Made by a program: the position numbers and the translations under genes. Below are positions 1 to 10,700 of a stretch of DNA of 64,000 nt, in pieces. Source of the stretch: Oxytricha trifallax (lineage: Eukaryota; Ciliophora; Spirotrichea; Sporadotrichida; Oxytrichidae); NCBI GenBank assembly GCA_000711775.1, contig ARYC01017571.1:1-64000 (forward strand), given 5' to 3'. The first letter of the stretch is position 1. Every line of letters begins with the position of its first letter. The notes under the pieces are model-generated. The model was not told where the DNA came from, did not search any database, and worked only from the letters and a program-made list of their open reading frames with translations.

Positions 1-59
1 AGTGTAGGCCAATTTTCAAAAATTTCTTTTTAAAGTTGCTTTATAAATCTTTTGATTTA

Positions 60-545
60 ATTTATTTTTTTTAACTCACAAGATTTCTGTCCTACATCAA
101 AAATATTGACCTCCCTTTTTTCTATAATCGAATTAGTAATATTATTATAAATTACTTTAATTAAATGGGAATTATTTAAGAGTAGCTGCCCACTCTTGAG
201 TTGCAAGAATAGTTTAATTATGCGATGGTTTGTCAGCTCCTCCAAGCCTAGCTTTATGACAGTCATCAATCATTTCTTTTAATTCAGCCTCCTTTAAAGT
301 GCCATCAGCCCAAATAAAAAATCTTTCTCAATTCTGACTTTTTATCCTTTTTTTTCATTATCTGGCAAATAACTCATAAATTCTTAATCTTGACTCACAA
401 ATTATAATATATTTTTAATTGATAACTCTGGATACTTTGGTACATTGATGTGTTTTATTTAAAATATTTTTAAAGCTTTTTTGTGTCCATTTATTACTTA
501 TTTTAGAAATTCAATCCTAGTATTCTCTTAAGATGGAAGAAATAG
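60..545 (-). pseudogene. TBE 22-kDa-type ORF, diverged, frameshifted
   Basis: With TAR read as Gln, the minus strand encodes a segment aligning by eye with the 22-kDa ORFs of copies C and D. It has a Pro-x-Tyr-Pro-Glu-(Leu/Ile)-Ser motif, then Tyr-Leu-Pro, then a Phe-Leu-Phe-Gly-Leu motif matching Phe-Phe-Phe-Gly-Val, then a Leu-Lys-(Glu/Pro)-x-Glu stretch ending in Cys-His-Lys-Ala-Arg (Ala-His-Lys-Lys-Arg in D). The frame shifts once near 285-300 between the last two blocks. The function of this TBE protein is not established. It is placed antisense between transposase and kinase ORF, as in the other copies. Confidence 0.5.
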
Positions 546-1124
546 GCCAGCTATAAAATGGATTAGAGTAGAATATAAAATTGCCTAAGTAAATTAAGTA
601 ACTATGGAGATCATTTTTACACCTAAATTTATTCATCAGTTCATCTGGTGCCAATTAGATTTAATCTTGCCCAAAAAGCCTTTTTGAATTCATGATTTAT
701 AAATGATTAATTCTAAAAACTAAACTACAATTTATATAGTAAAATAAAATAGATTCACTCGCGCTATTTTTACTATATAAAACAACATTTCTTCAAAGTA
801 TTTCTAAATCTAGTAATATAAATTTCAATTATACAAATTTTGAGTAACCTCTGGGTTAGTTAGTTAGTTTATAACAAACTGTATTCCATTTTTTAATTAA
901 ACATTAAAAAATTAAATTAGGAAACAAAATTAAGTGGTATAATGTTTTTTTTTAAAATAAGAGATTAAATAAATAATAAATATTAAATTTAAACTTAGAT
1001 AATTAAATTTTATCAATATTGTGGTTTAAAGTAACAATAAACATTTTAAAATAATAATAATTAAACTTATACTTTACAATTAAATAAAATAATTTTATAA
1101 TTATAATAAACTCATAAACATAAA

Positions 1125-2618
1125 ATGAGTTCTAAGAGAAGTTGTAGAAAGGCTCCAAAATATGTGAAGTAAAACTTAGAGAAAAGAGTTGTCCTAAACT
1201 AAGAGCTTGACCATGTTAAATCTTCAATATTGAGAGCTGAATCTATTTTACCTCTACCAGGCCAAGAAAATTCAATTAATATGGGATTGCATGAAAATTA
1301 TAGGAAAGTTTTTAATATTGAGAGAGTATTGAATAATAATATTCAAATATAACAACCGAAGAAATACTAATGTTAAGTTGCTGGCTGTAATAAATCTTAT
1401 TCAGAACTAAAATGATTTACTTCTCATAATTAAAATGGTCACAAGAAAAATGCAAAATATAAGAAAATTAAAAACTCAAATAATTAATTTGAGTGTATTA
1501 TTTGCAAATACTGCTCAAGAAATAAAAATTAAATCAAAAAGCACTATATTGCAGATCATGACGATTAAGATTGGAACACATTAGATATTGACAAAAGAAT
1601 TTATGTTACTTATAAAGAGGAGACTAAAATTATAGAGTAACTAAGAAAGTAATAAATTCAAAATAAATACAATCAAGAATGGAGAGAATTGAGAGAGCGC
1701 CACATTAAAAAGTCTGCTGATTTTGCCATGAAATAATTTGGAAAAATTATTAATTTCAACCCAAGTAATATGAAATGCATTAGTTATTGGATGGAAGTAG
1801 CAGTTGAAGATAATTCAGTTTTTGATGGAAGTAAATTAAATATAAGTGAGAAAATTATTAATAAAGAGCTCTAAGTATTGTTTCCTTTCAACTTCTTGAA
1901 ATAGGACAAGAAAAATTAAATAAAATTTGACATTTACATGCAAATAGTATTTACTGCTCAAAAGCATAATATGTTCAGAGTAGCTTCTCTTAATAGACTA
2001 GGAATTTCTAAAAATCATATAGCAATTAATCTAAAATTATAAGATTACACTCTAGAGACCTACTTAAAGAAGTGTTCTCCTTCACCAATTCAAAAATAAT
2101 TAATTGCATAGAAACTTTATCATGCAATAGAGTAGTTGCACTCAATGGGCTATATTCACAATAATATTTGCCCCAAAAATATATTGATTTCCCAAGATTT
2201 AAGAATTGAGCAATTAAAAGGTTTTGAAAATAGTAATTATATAGAAGAGTCTAAAGCAGGAGAAGATGAATTGTTCCCAATATTCTAGCATCCAAATGTA
2301 TAATAATTAAGTAAATCAGATTCAAGGAGAGATTATTATAGTTACGGCTTAATTATATTATGTCTTTATTTGGGCCATGAAGAATTCAACTAATTTGTAA
2401 AGCATTAGAAATTCAAAAAAGAATTACTATCATTAATAAGGTATAACTTCAATATTCCGGAGGGAGTTCTAATGAGAGCATGTTGCATTGAAAGTAAATT
2501 TTACAAAATCATGAATAGAAGCATAATTATCAAGCTAGTAAAAGAATGCACATTCGAAAAACAATACTTCAAGAAAGAATTAAAAGGTTGGGAGCTTGGG
2601 AAGTTTATAGTGTTTTGA
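1125..2618 (+). pseudogene. TBE-type C2H2 zinc-finger + pseudokinase protein
   Basis: One frame of 497 codons runs from the ATG to a TGA at 2616 when TAR is Gln. The N-terminal third carries two C2H2-like fingers (Cys-x4-Cys ... His near codons 88-110 and Cys-x2-Cys ... His near 125-145). The C-terminal half has the layout of a protein kinase, with recognisable subdomains near codons 340-380. The catalytic loop reads His-Asn-Asn-Ile-Cys-Pro-Lys-Asn where copies B and C have His-Arg-Asp-Leu-Lys-Pro-Glu-Asn, and the DFG position reads Gly-Phe-Glu, so the kinase lacks its catalytic Asp and metal-binding Asp. One in-frame TGA at 1413-1415 falls inside the first finger; otherwise the frame is open over its whole length, which is striking for decayed DNA. 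It corresponds to the 57-kDa zinc-finger/kinase ORF of TBEs. Confidence 0.6.
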
Positions 2619-2828
2619 ATTTATAAATAATATTAAGTAATTATTTTAAAAAATTAATAAAACAAATTCTTTATAAAAATATTATTATTTCTCTGAAAAT
2701 AAAGTTGTCAAAAGAAAAGCAATTATTTAATAAAATGCAGAATTAAAATACTATAGAATTTTAAGACAATGTAAAATTTCAAATATATAAACTTTTTTAT
2801 TTAAATTAAATCCTTAATTATATATTTA

Positions 2829-2870
2829 AGGTACTCTACCGCATTAAAGCTGTTTTGCAGTAGAGTACCT
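2829..2870. repeat. Perfect 11-bp hairpin
   Basis: AGGTACTCTAC at 2829-2839 is followed after about 20 bases by its exact complement at 2860-2870. It lies in AT-rich DNA after copy A and is markedly GC-richer than its surroundings. It may be the stem of a small foldback or a terminus of a lost element; no further evidence. Confidence 0.4.
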
Positions 2871-2939
2871 ACTATATAATAATTTTAATTTTCTTAATTT
2901 ATCAACTCAATACAGTACAAATAGCGTAAATTGAATCTA

Positions 2940-3581
2940 CATTAGGATTTTAGATTTAAGTTTTATTTAATTAATTACAGATACAGTGCAGAAACCATCT
3001 TGTGATCAATTTTAATCGTATTGATACATCTAAGTTATGGGCGGTGTGAGGAGCAACTATTATAGTATAAGCTGAGCTGAGTATTCAAAATATGGGAAGT
3101 AATAATATACGTGGCTACTCCACCACGATCTTATCTTTCAGATTTACTTGCATTTAGGGCCAAGCTACTTTATTATTATTGATAATTGAATTATGATTGC
3201 TTATATCCAAAAATTCTCCACATAATACTTAAGTCGATATATTACTCAAATAAGCATCATTTCCTAAAGTTTACTCATTTCTCTTTGAATTAGTTACAGC
3301 TCTCTGCTTATTCTAGCCAGAATTGGATATTTGTTTCAAAATTGATGGATTTATGTTTGGATATATAGTTGATAGATCGTTGGTTTGTAGTGAATTTTTC
3401 AGAGTGCCAACTTTACTATATTCTGCAACTACTACATCATGATTTTGATTTCTGGAGGAGGATGTGTTGTGTTGCACCTGTCGTAGAATCGTTTTACTTA
3501 AATGAACCGATAAATTACGAACTTTGTTTAAGTTTATTTAATAAAATATTTATAAAATTTAGGATCATTAAGCATACTTGA
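2940..3581 (+). other. Coding-like stretch of unknown origin
   Basis: Two open frames follow each other on the plus strand (about 3050-3190 and 3180-3581) with TAR as Gln. Their composition (Cys, Trp, Met and balanced hydrophobic residues) is unlike the AT-rich spacer around them. The second includes the run WRRMCC and ends at TGA 3579-3581. Neither starts with a convincing ATG and I do not recognise the protein. They could be one or two MDSs of a host gene whose other pieces lie elsewhere, or a decayed element part. TGA-only frames of this length also arise by chance in AT-rich DNA. Confidence 0.25.
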
Positions 3582-3582
3582 A

Positions 3583-4488
3583 TATTTAGATTTTATACAT
3601 TTTGTAATTCCAAAAATTGACCTATTTTAGCTAAATACAATTTTAGCATGCTTCTAAGCGAAGGCTATGAATATACCTGCATTAAATGCAGTTGATCTCA
3701 GCACTTGTATTGAAAACTACTTGAATATAAACGTGCCTGCAAAAGCAAAGCTCATAGTAGTTGATGAGTATGCATACAAGGTGTATCCATTGAGTTATCT
3801 TATTAAGAACCAACAGTATTAGAACGAGTTTGCTAATGAATACATGGTACTTAGAGAGGCCTAAAGAAAAGACTGCAAGAATTTGCTTAAGCTAAATGGT
3901 GTTATTTTAAATTATGGTTTCATCGCATTAAGGCTAAAGAAATTTGAGATGACTCTGAGAGACTACCTATATCACAATAGATTCCCTGATGATTTAAACA
4001 ATATAATCTCAGACATGATTCAGGGTGTTAAGGAGTTGCATGAACTTGGATATGTTCATAGAGATTTGAAGCCTGAAAACGTTATGCTAAGCCCTTTAGA
4101 AGTAGTGGTTATCGATTTCAATAGAGCTTTAAGATAGGAGATTGTCACTTTAGCACAGGTACTTGGTACTCCAGGTTACTTCCCAATAAGAGAGAAGTGG
4201 ACTAATGGTTCTGTTTAATGGGATGTTTGGGCAGTAGCAGCAATAATATTAGAAAGTGACATGGAATGTATGTCTTACTTTGGTACAAAGCATGAAAAAT
4301 AATCAATAAGTTTGGCTCAGAAACATATAAAGTAAGAAGATGTCTGCTAAGAAATTAAAAGCATAGTAGAGATGATAATCGTGAGAGCTCCTAACTATCC
4401 TCGGTAAACATTAGATGAGATACTTGACCCACTTGAGAGAGCAAAGTTCAAAAGATAAAATAAAGACAAGCAGATAAAATTTGTATGA
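3583..4488 (+). pseudogene. TBE protein kinase domain, 5'-truncated
   Basis: The frame stays open to TGA 4486-4488. Visible kinase landmarks in order: a Lys in an Ala-Tyr-Lys-Val motif (VAIK position), His-Arg-Asp-Leu-Lys-Pro-Glu-Asn in the catalytic loop, Ile-Asp-Phe-Asn at the DFG site, and Gly-Thr-Pro-Gly-Tyr in the activation segment. Catalytic residues are thus present, but the Gly of DFG is Asn; copy C has the same Asn, so this looks like a feature of the family rather than decay. The N-terminal zinc-finger part of the TBE 57-kDa protein is absent and no start codon is evident, so the piece is probably not expressed as a whole protein. Confidence 0.75.
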
Positions 4489-4608
4489 TTTAAGTAAACT
4501 AAAGTTCATTAAATATTCATTAAATTAAGATAAAACCTGCATTTTGTCTACTAACCCCAACTATACCCTACAAATCAAAGCACTTATAAACCTCATTAAG
4601 GGGTTTTG
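3585..4608 (+). mobile_element. TBE transposon remnant, right end only (copy B)
   Basis: It keeps the kinase part of the zinc-finger/kinase ORF and the complete right terminal sequence. The terminus at about 4553-4608 matches the right end of copy C almost base for base (CCCTACAAATC, CACTTATAAACCTCATTAAG) and ends in GGGGTTTTG followed by AAT, fitting the ANT target of TBEs. Transposase, 22-kDa ORF and zinc fingers are missing, so it is truncated on the left. It ends only 142 bp from the 3' end of the channel gene. Confidence 0.75.
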
Positions 4609-4749
4609 AATAGTATCGAAATTTTTACGACTTCTTTTCTTTACCTTTATTTTAATGTTTTCTCCAGGTTAATTTTGAAGAGAATTCTTCAATATATTGT
4701 TGAATCGGATTAAAAATTTTAATTTAAATTTCATTTTTTTAATTTTTCT

Positions 4750-7700
4750 TCAGTATTATGTGATATTTCCGACTAATATTATTGAATTTCTATCAAAATC
4801 GGAAGTACTGATATTCTCATTTTTGATTGATAGCTTTTTCCTAAAATTACCCTTTAAATTTATCCTATCAGTGTTCTAATCTACCAAATGCCTGAATGAG
4901 TTATCTTAGCTCTAATTTATTGTGTCGTTTGATTCGCTATCCTCTAATACTTCTCTATTTTTACTTTAATTTAGTTTTCCAATTGTAATTTTCTTTGTAA
5001 TTCTTGATTTTGAAGAGGATTTCTTACTTTTATTGGAATTTGGTACATCTCGATCTAAGTCGCTATCGCTGAAACTACTATCACTTGAGACTGATTTACA
5101 ATTGCTGAGGGAATTTTTTTCATCATCGCTTTAAGGATATAAAATTAAAACTTCTTCATCTTCTTCGTAATCGAATTCAAGTTGGCCTTGTTTGTCATCT
5201 TCGTTCTTTTTTTATTCAAATTCGTGTATTTGCTTCTTGTAAATCTCCATTTAGGCAAATGTCAACTATAATTAACAAATAGAAATTCATTGAAACATAT
5301 ACAAATATACTGATTCGAATACTTTTAAAATCTTCTAAGTTTTCTTCTTCTCTTTTTATTTAGAGATGTGTAATTCAACCATCTTTTGAAACTCATTTTG
5401 AAGAACATCACTGATAAGTAAATACATATATACACAATATATTTAAGAATGGGTTGACTGAATTAGACTTTGAGGTCATTAACTCCAATATATCTCGATT
5501 TTTGAACATTCTCATGCTTTATGATTCACTAATGCTTCTCTGTATCAATTTATACTAAGTTTTGAGTTCATTGATTTGCATTTACTTGTTTAATTTTAAT
5601 TGACCATAAATTCTCTTCATGCATCTGTATAGTAGCTCATTGAAATAAATGTAACCAGTTATGTCACTTTTAATGCCCATTTTCAACATATTTTTCTTTA
5701 AATCTTAATCTTTAATATTCGGCATGCCCAAGGGAGCCTTGAGTTCTTAAAAGAATTGAGTTAGCTAAGACTCTTTGATCTTCTTGCAGTTAAAACCCCA
5801 TGGTTCTTTTAAGAATTAAGATAGGGTGGTATTTCTAATTAATCAAAAATTTAATTATTATTGGCCAGAATCAATTAAAATTAGCGTGAAAACAAATATA
5901 CACAACCTGATTGGTTTAATTTATAAGGAAAATTATTCGAGCCAATAGTTTTAATAATTGGGCTAATCATTAAAATATTACGCCAATAATAATTAAATTT
6001 TTGATTAATTAGAAATACCACCCTATCTTAATTCTTAAAAGAACCATGGGGTTTTATAATTGATATTAAGATATAAAGGAAAAAGTTAGAAAATAATCAT
6101 TATATATTTATCCATTGTGAAATTCTTCCACGTATCCTTAAAGCCAATCAAGTCTTATTTGAACAAACTAATGATATTGTTTTATGGGAGGTAGTATTTA
6201 TCAAATTACTATATGATTACCAGGACAAATAGGTTAAGCATAATGTTAGTGCAGATCATTATGAAAGAAATGAAGTATATGTAAGAGATTATTTTGTTTC
6301 CGCAATTTAAGCCTTCAATACAACCATCCGAAGGCTCTCTTGCACAATCAAACATAATAAAATTCCAGTCCTCTCCAGTTGACATTCTAAAAAGTATTAA
6401 AATTGCATTGCCAAAGTTCTTGAAATTCATGTACTCATTTATTATCACTCCAGTCTTAATTTCTTTAAAGAAAAAAACGCCTAATACCGAAAACATGAAA
6501 AACACAAGTAATAACAATCCAAGTACGTTTAACAGAGAAGGAAGTGAAAAGGTTATAGTTTAAATCAATGCTTGAAGCCCTTAATACTTGCCTACCAATC
6601 TTATTACTCTTGTAACTCTAGCTACTCTCAAAACTCTGGCTAATTAAGGTCCTACTCTTAGAAACTTTAAACTATTTGTACTTAAAAGACTAAGTGCAAG
6701 ATCTATTAAGCTAGTGAGGACTATTATGAAATCGAATTTATTCCAGCTATTTTCAAAGTATGAGAATCCATAAGCGATAATTTTAAGGATGGCTTCTATT
6801 AGGAAAATCAAAGAGAATACTACATTTAATTAATCCAAAATTTCTCGATATCCAGGACTCGTTCCCTCAAACAAACAAGCCATTTGAATCATATTCAGAA
6901 TAATGCAGATCATAATTAGCACATCAAATTATGGTAATCCTACAAGTCTATGAATTCTTTTTCTCCAAGTTTATTTCGGTATGTTTGTTGTTTCAAAATC
7001 AGGTTTTGTATTTATTATCATTCTTTGCATATCAAGCCATTAAAGATGCTCTTAGGTAAATCCTTTAGTTTCAGCTTTTTAAGCTTCATTCAATGTTTAC
7101 ATAAAATAAAATAAATTTCAGTTAAATATAGTATTGATTATTGTACTTCAGAAACAAGACACCAATAAAAAAGTTCAGTAAAAAGTATGATCCAATAAAA
7201 ATGAAGATCACAAAGAAATAGGCGTTTGCTGGAATGTTATTAATAATAGGACCTCTATTTTCATCATTTACATTGACAGCTTAGTACATAATTTATGGCC
7301 AATCTTCTAAAGTGGAAACAGCAAATAGTGTTATCATAGCATTACCAACATTTACAGACAAAATACTTATGATTTAAATAAGATGACTTTATAAGATTTT
7401 TATGATTGTCAAAGTTGTGATCATAAATTAACCATTTCCCCTTTTTATCATAGCATTCTTTCATGGTGCTTGTCTAAAATGTGTCTATTGTGCAATAGAA
7501 AAACTTCCCAGAAAACAAGTTAACTCCCAATATTGCAAACATAAGCCAAACTATCATTACTACAATCATGACATTGAAAATGTGACCTATAGATTCAAAT
7601 AACGCAACTACGACTGTCTTCATCTAAATATTGTGTGAGATAAATCTTAAAGGTCTTAGTGTTCTCAATAGCCTTAAAATTTTAATGAATGGGATATCAA

Positions 7701-10700
7701 TTTCAACGAGAGCTAAGTCTATTAAAGATGATATAACAATGAAAAAGTCTAAAATATTCCAAGTTTCTCTTAAGTAAGAGCCCTTATCTTAGACAAAACC
7801 AAGACATATAGATTTAATGATGCACTCAACAGTGAAAAGAAATGTGAACAAAATATCAATGTAATTTGACAGTTAAATCTAAAAATAGGATTCATACACC
7901 AAAATATTTACAATTTCAGAATCTGATGGGTAATCCAAAAGATAAGTGTCAATAGCTAACTTTATGCTTGATAGTACAATTATAAAAAGAATGAGTCTTT
8001 CAAAATATCTATGCTTTGTCATTCGAAACAACCTGATTCTGAATTTGTTTCTCTATTAAAATTGTTGAAAATGGATTTGAATAATTACCCTTGAGAATAG
8101 TAACATATTGCCCCCCCAAAAAACCTTTCCAAAATCGTAAATTTTTTTCGAAATCCGAACCTTAATACAGCATGCGATAATCTTTGGATATTTTTTGGAG
8201 TTTTGGTATTTTGGGTTTTTTGTCATGATATAAGGTGCGGAAAAAAAATTCTGAATTCGTAAAAAAATTTGCGATTTGGGAAAAGGGGGGGAGGAAGTTT
8301 CCTGCCCCAAAATTTTATATGCACCCAAGGGGGGAATTTTCCTGCCCCCAAAAAGGTAGTTTCCTGCCCAACAAATAAAAATATGTAATTTTTATAATTT
8401 TTAAAGAATCTTTATCATCAATTATGATATAGTTTTTTTAAAAAATTTAGCTTCAAATATCATTTCTACCTTGATAATCAATTTAAAATTTAATGAAAAT
8501 TACATTAATTAATAAAAAAAACACTTATTTTAGTCTTGTCAGTAATATATAATTTGATAAAGAGTAATTATGTACCTTGAAAATTATATTATAATAAATG
8601 TTGTATAGTACATGGTTATGGTTATTGAAATTGAAATTTATTTGTTTCTATTAAATTTATTGCAAAAACATAAAATTTAATGTTGGGGGCAGGAAACTAC
8701 CTTTTGGGGCAGGAAAATGTCTGGGCACAGGAAACTTCCCCCCCCCCCCGGGAAAAGTTTTTTGGGGGGTCTTAACATTATTATAATTACATTTATTAAA
8801 GAGAATATATAGAAGGATTTCTAGCAATAAACATATTAGAACAATCTCACTAAATCAAGCTTTGTCTGTTTCACATCTTTTTTCAATGATTATGATGGCT
8901 ATACTATTTCATTATCAATCAAAATTTTATGGATATCAGCTTCATCCATTTCTTCAAGATCTCTGATTCAAAACCCCTAAACCCCTTAATGAGGTTTATA
9001 AGTGCTTTGATTTGTCTGGAATTTGTTAGGGGTTGGAGTTATTAATTAAATGCGAGACTATAATTATAAGCTTTTGGGGTCTATTTATGATGAAGATTAT
9101 ATAGATTTAGTGTTTAAACTGCGTTATGGATGTGATATGTATAGTGAATAAATCAAACCAGTACTGAACTATAAGTCTATTGCACTGCTCTTAAAGCGTA
9201 GTCCATCAACTGTTCGCTCTCACTGCTTGAAAGCTGTGTAATTAAAGCAATAATAGCTGAATTCTTAGCCTAAGAGGAAGTCAAAGTTTCTATAGAAGCA
9301 TATTGACTATCTTATTAATGAAAAAACTTTGAAGTATTGGGCTCACTTCTCTCTCGATATACGAGCTATTATGTTTCACCGCCAGTTTCCTGAGTTGAAG
9401 ATCTCTGCATAGTCTGTTGCAAACATCTATAAACGAAACGGTATCTCTTACAAAGGTGTAAATCGTATCAAGAGAGTAATTGATTTCACTCTGCCATTTT
9501 ACAACAACAACTTAAATTATATTTATAATTAAATGCAGAGAGCCTAATAGAATAATATTAAGTTTATTCATGATGGCGAGGCTGTGCTTACCTTCAATAC
9601 TTTCATCTAGAAATCTTGGTATAAGAGGCATAGTAATATAGAAATATATGACTAGAAAGCCAAGGTATAAACAATAGCAATTCTTGGAGGAATAAGTGAG
9701 GATACTGTTTAGAAACTAATGTTATTTATCCTCGCTCTATTAAGACAGAGCAGTATATAAAGTTTTTAGAACAGCTGAGAGAGAAGTACCCTGAATAAGA
9801 GATTATACTATTCGTTAATAATCTTTCTGTTCATAAGACTAAAGAAACAAGGAGGAGTTATGAGCAACTTAGAATAACGCCAGTGTTCAACGTACCTTAC
9901 AGTCCATAGTTTAATGGAATTAAGTTCTATTGGGGTATATTAACAGGTCATTACAAGAAACTGCTGCTATATCACTTGATACATGACCTACCTATCGATA
10001 CAGTCAATTTTATAGAAAGTTCAGGTAAGAGAGTTGATAATTAGTTCGCATAAAAGTGTACTAAAGAAGGGAGAGTGAATGTATATAAATAAGTTTTGAA
10101 GTTAAGTTAATGAATATATAAGTCCTATTTAAAATTCTTTAGAAGGACCTGGCTTCTCTTACTTTTCTTCCTGTTCATTGGCTCTGGAGCTAAATATTTG
10201 AATAAGGTATCTTGCTAACTTCATACTTTGTCTGCGAATTTCGCTCTCTGTGAAGCTTGCTCTATTCCTTCATCAAAAAGATGCCAGTACCAAATTTTTC
10301 TAAAGAGTTAACCTACAAATCTTACTTGAAATATAAGGGTGCTTCTGCAGCTCTGATAACCATCCCTTGTTTGTCATTATCTTCTGAAGAGATGCTGTAC
10401 ATCTTCTTATGAGATTCTTTAATAATTTCTTTCAAGTAATCACCTTTAATTGTTGCAAGTATGCCAAAGAAATAGTTTTTTTTCAGAAGTTTATTTGACA
10501 ACTGCTTCTTTGTAGGCAGGTACTGCGAAACCTCTGGGTCATTCAAAGCATCATCATATAAGTTAGTCACTGACATTTCTGGATAGTTTGGAATCTCTGC
10601 AAATTTTACATCTTAAGTTTTCAATGCTTTCTTTTCTTCGCAGAGTATCGCTCTTAGAAATGAAATTTAGTACCTTCCATCGTTGGGAGAAACAAACCAA

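Larger units (their letters stand above)
1..2618. mobile_element. Right part of a divergent TBE-type DNA transposon (copy A)
   Basis: The pair of ORFs here, a minus-strand 22-kDa-type ORF followed by a plus-strand zinc-finger/kinase-like ORF, repeats the order seen in the better TBE copies at 8969-12756 and from 61333 on. The transposase would lie to the left of the window. No C4A4 terminal repeat is visible after 2618, so the right terminus is lost or unrecognisable. The two proteins are clearly related to, but far from, those of the other copies, so this is probably another subfamily and an old insertion. Confidence 0.6.

Noticed and set aside
7082-7146. GT-AG intron in the III-IV linker of the channel
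   Set aside because: GT and AG are present but splicing there puts the downstream conserved residues out of frame; an AAT-pointer IES restores them.
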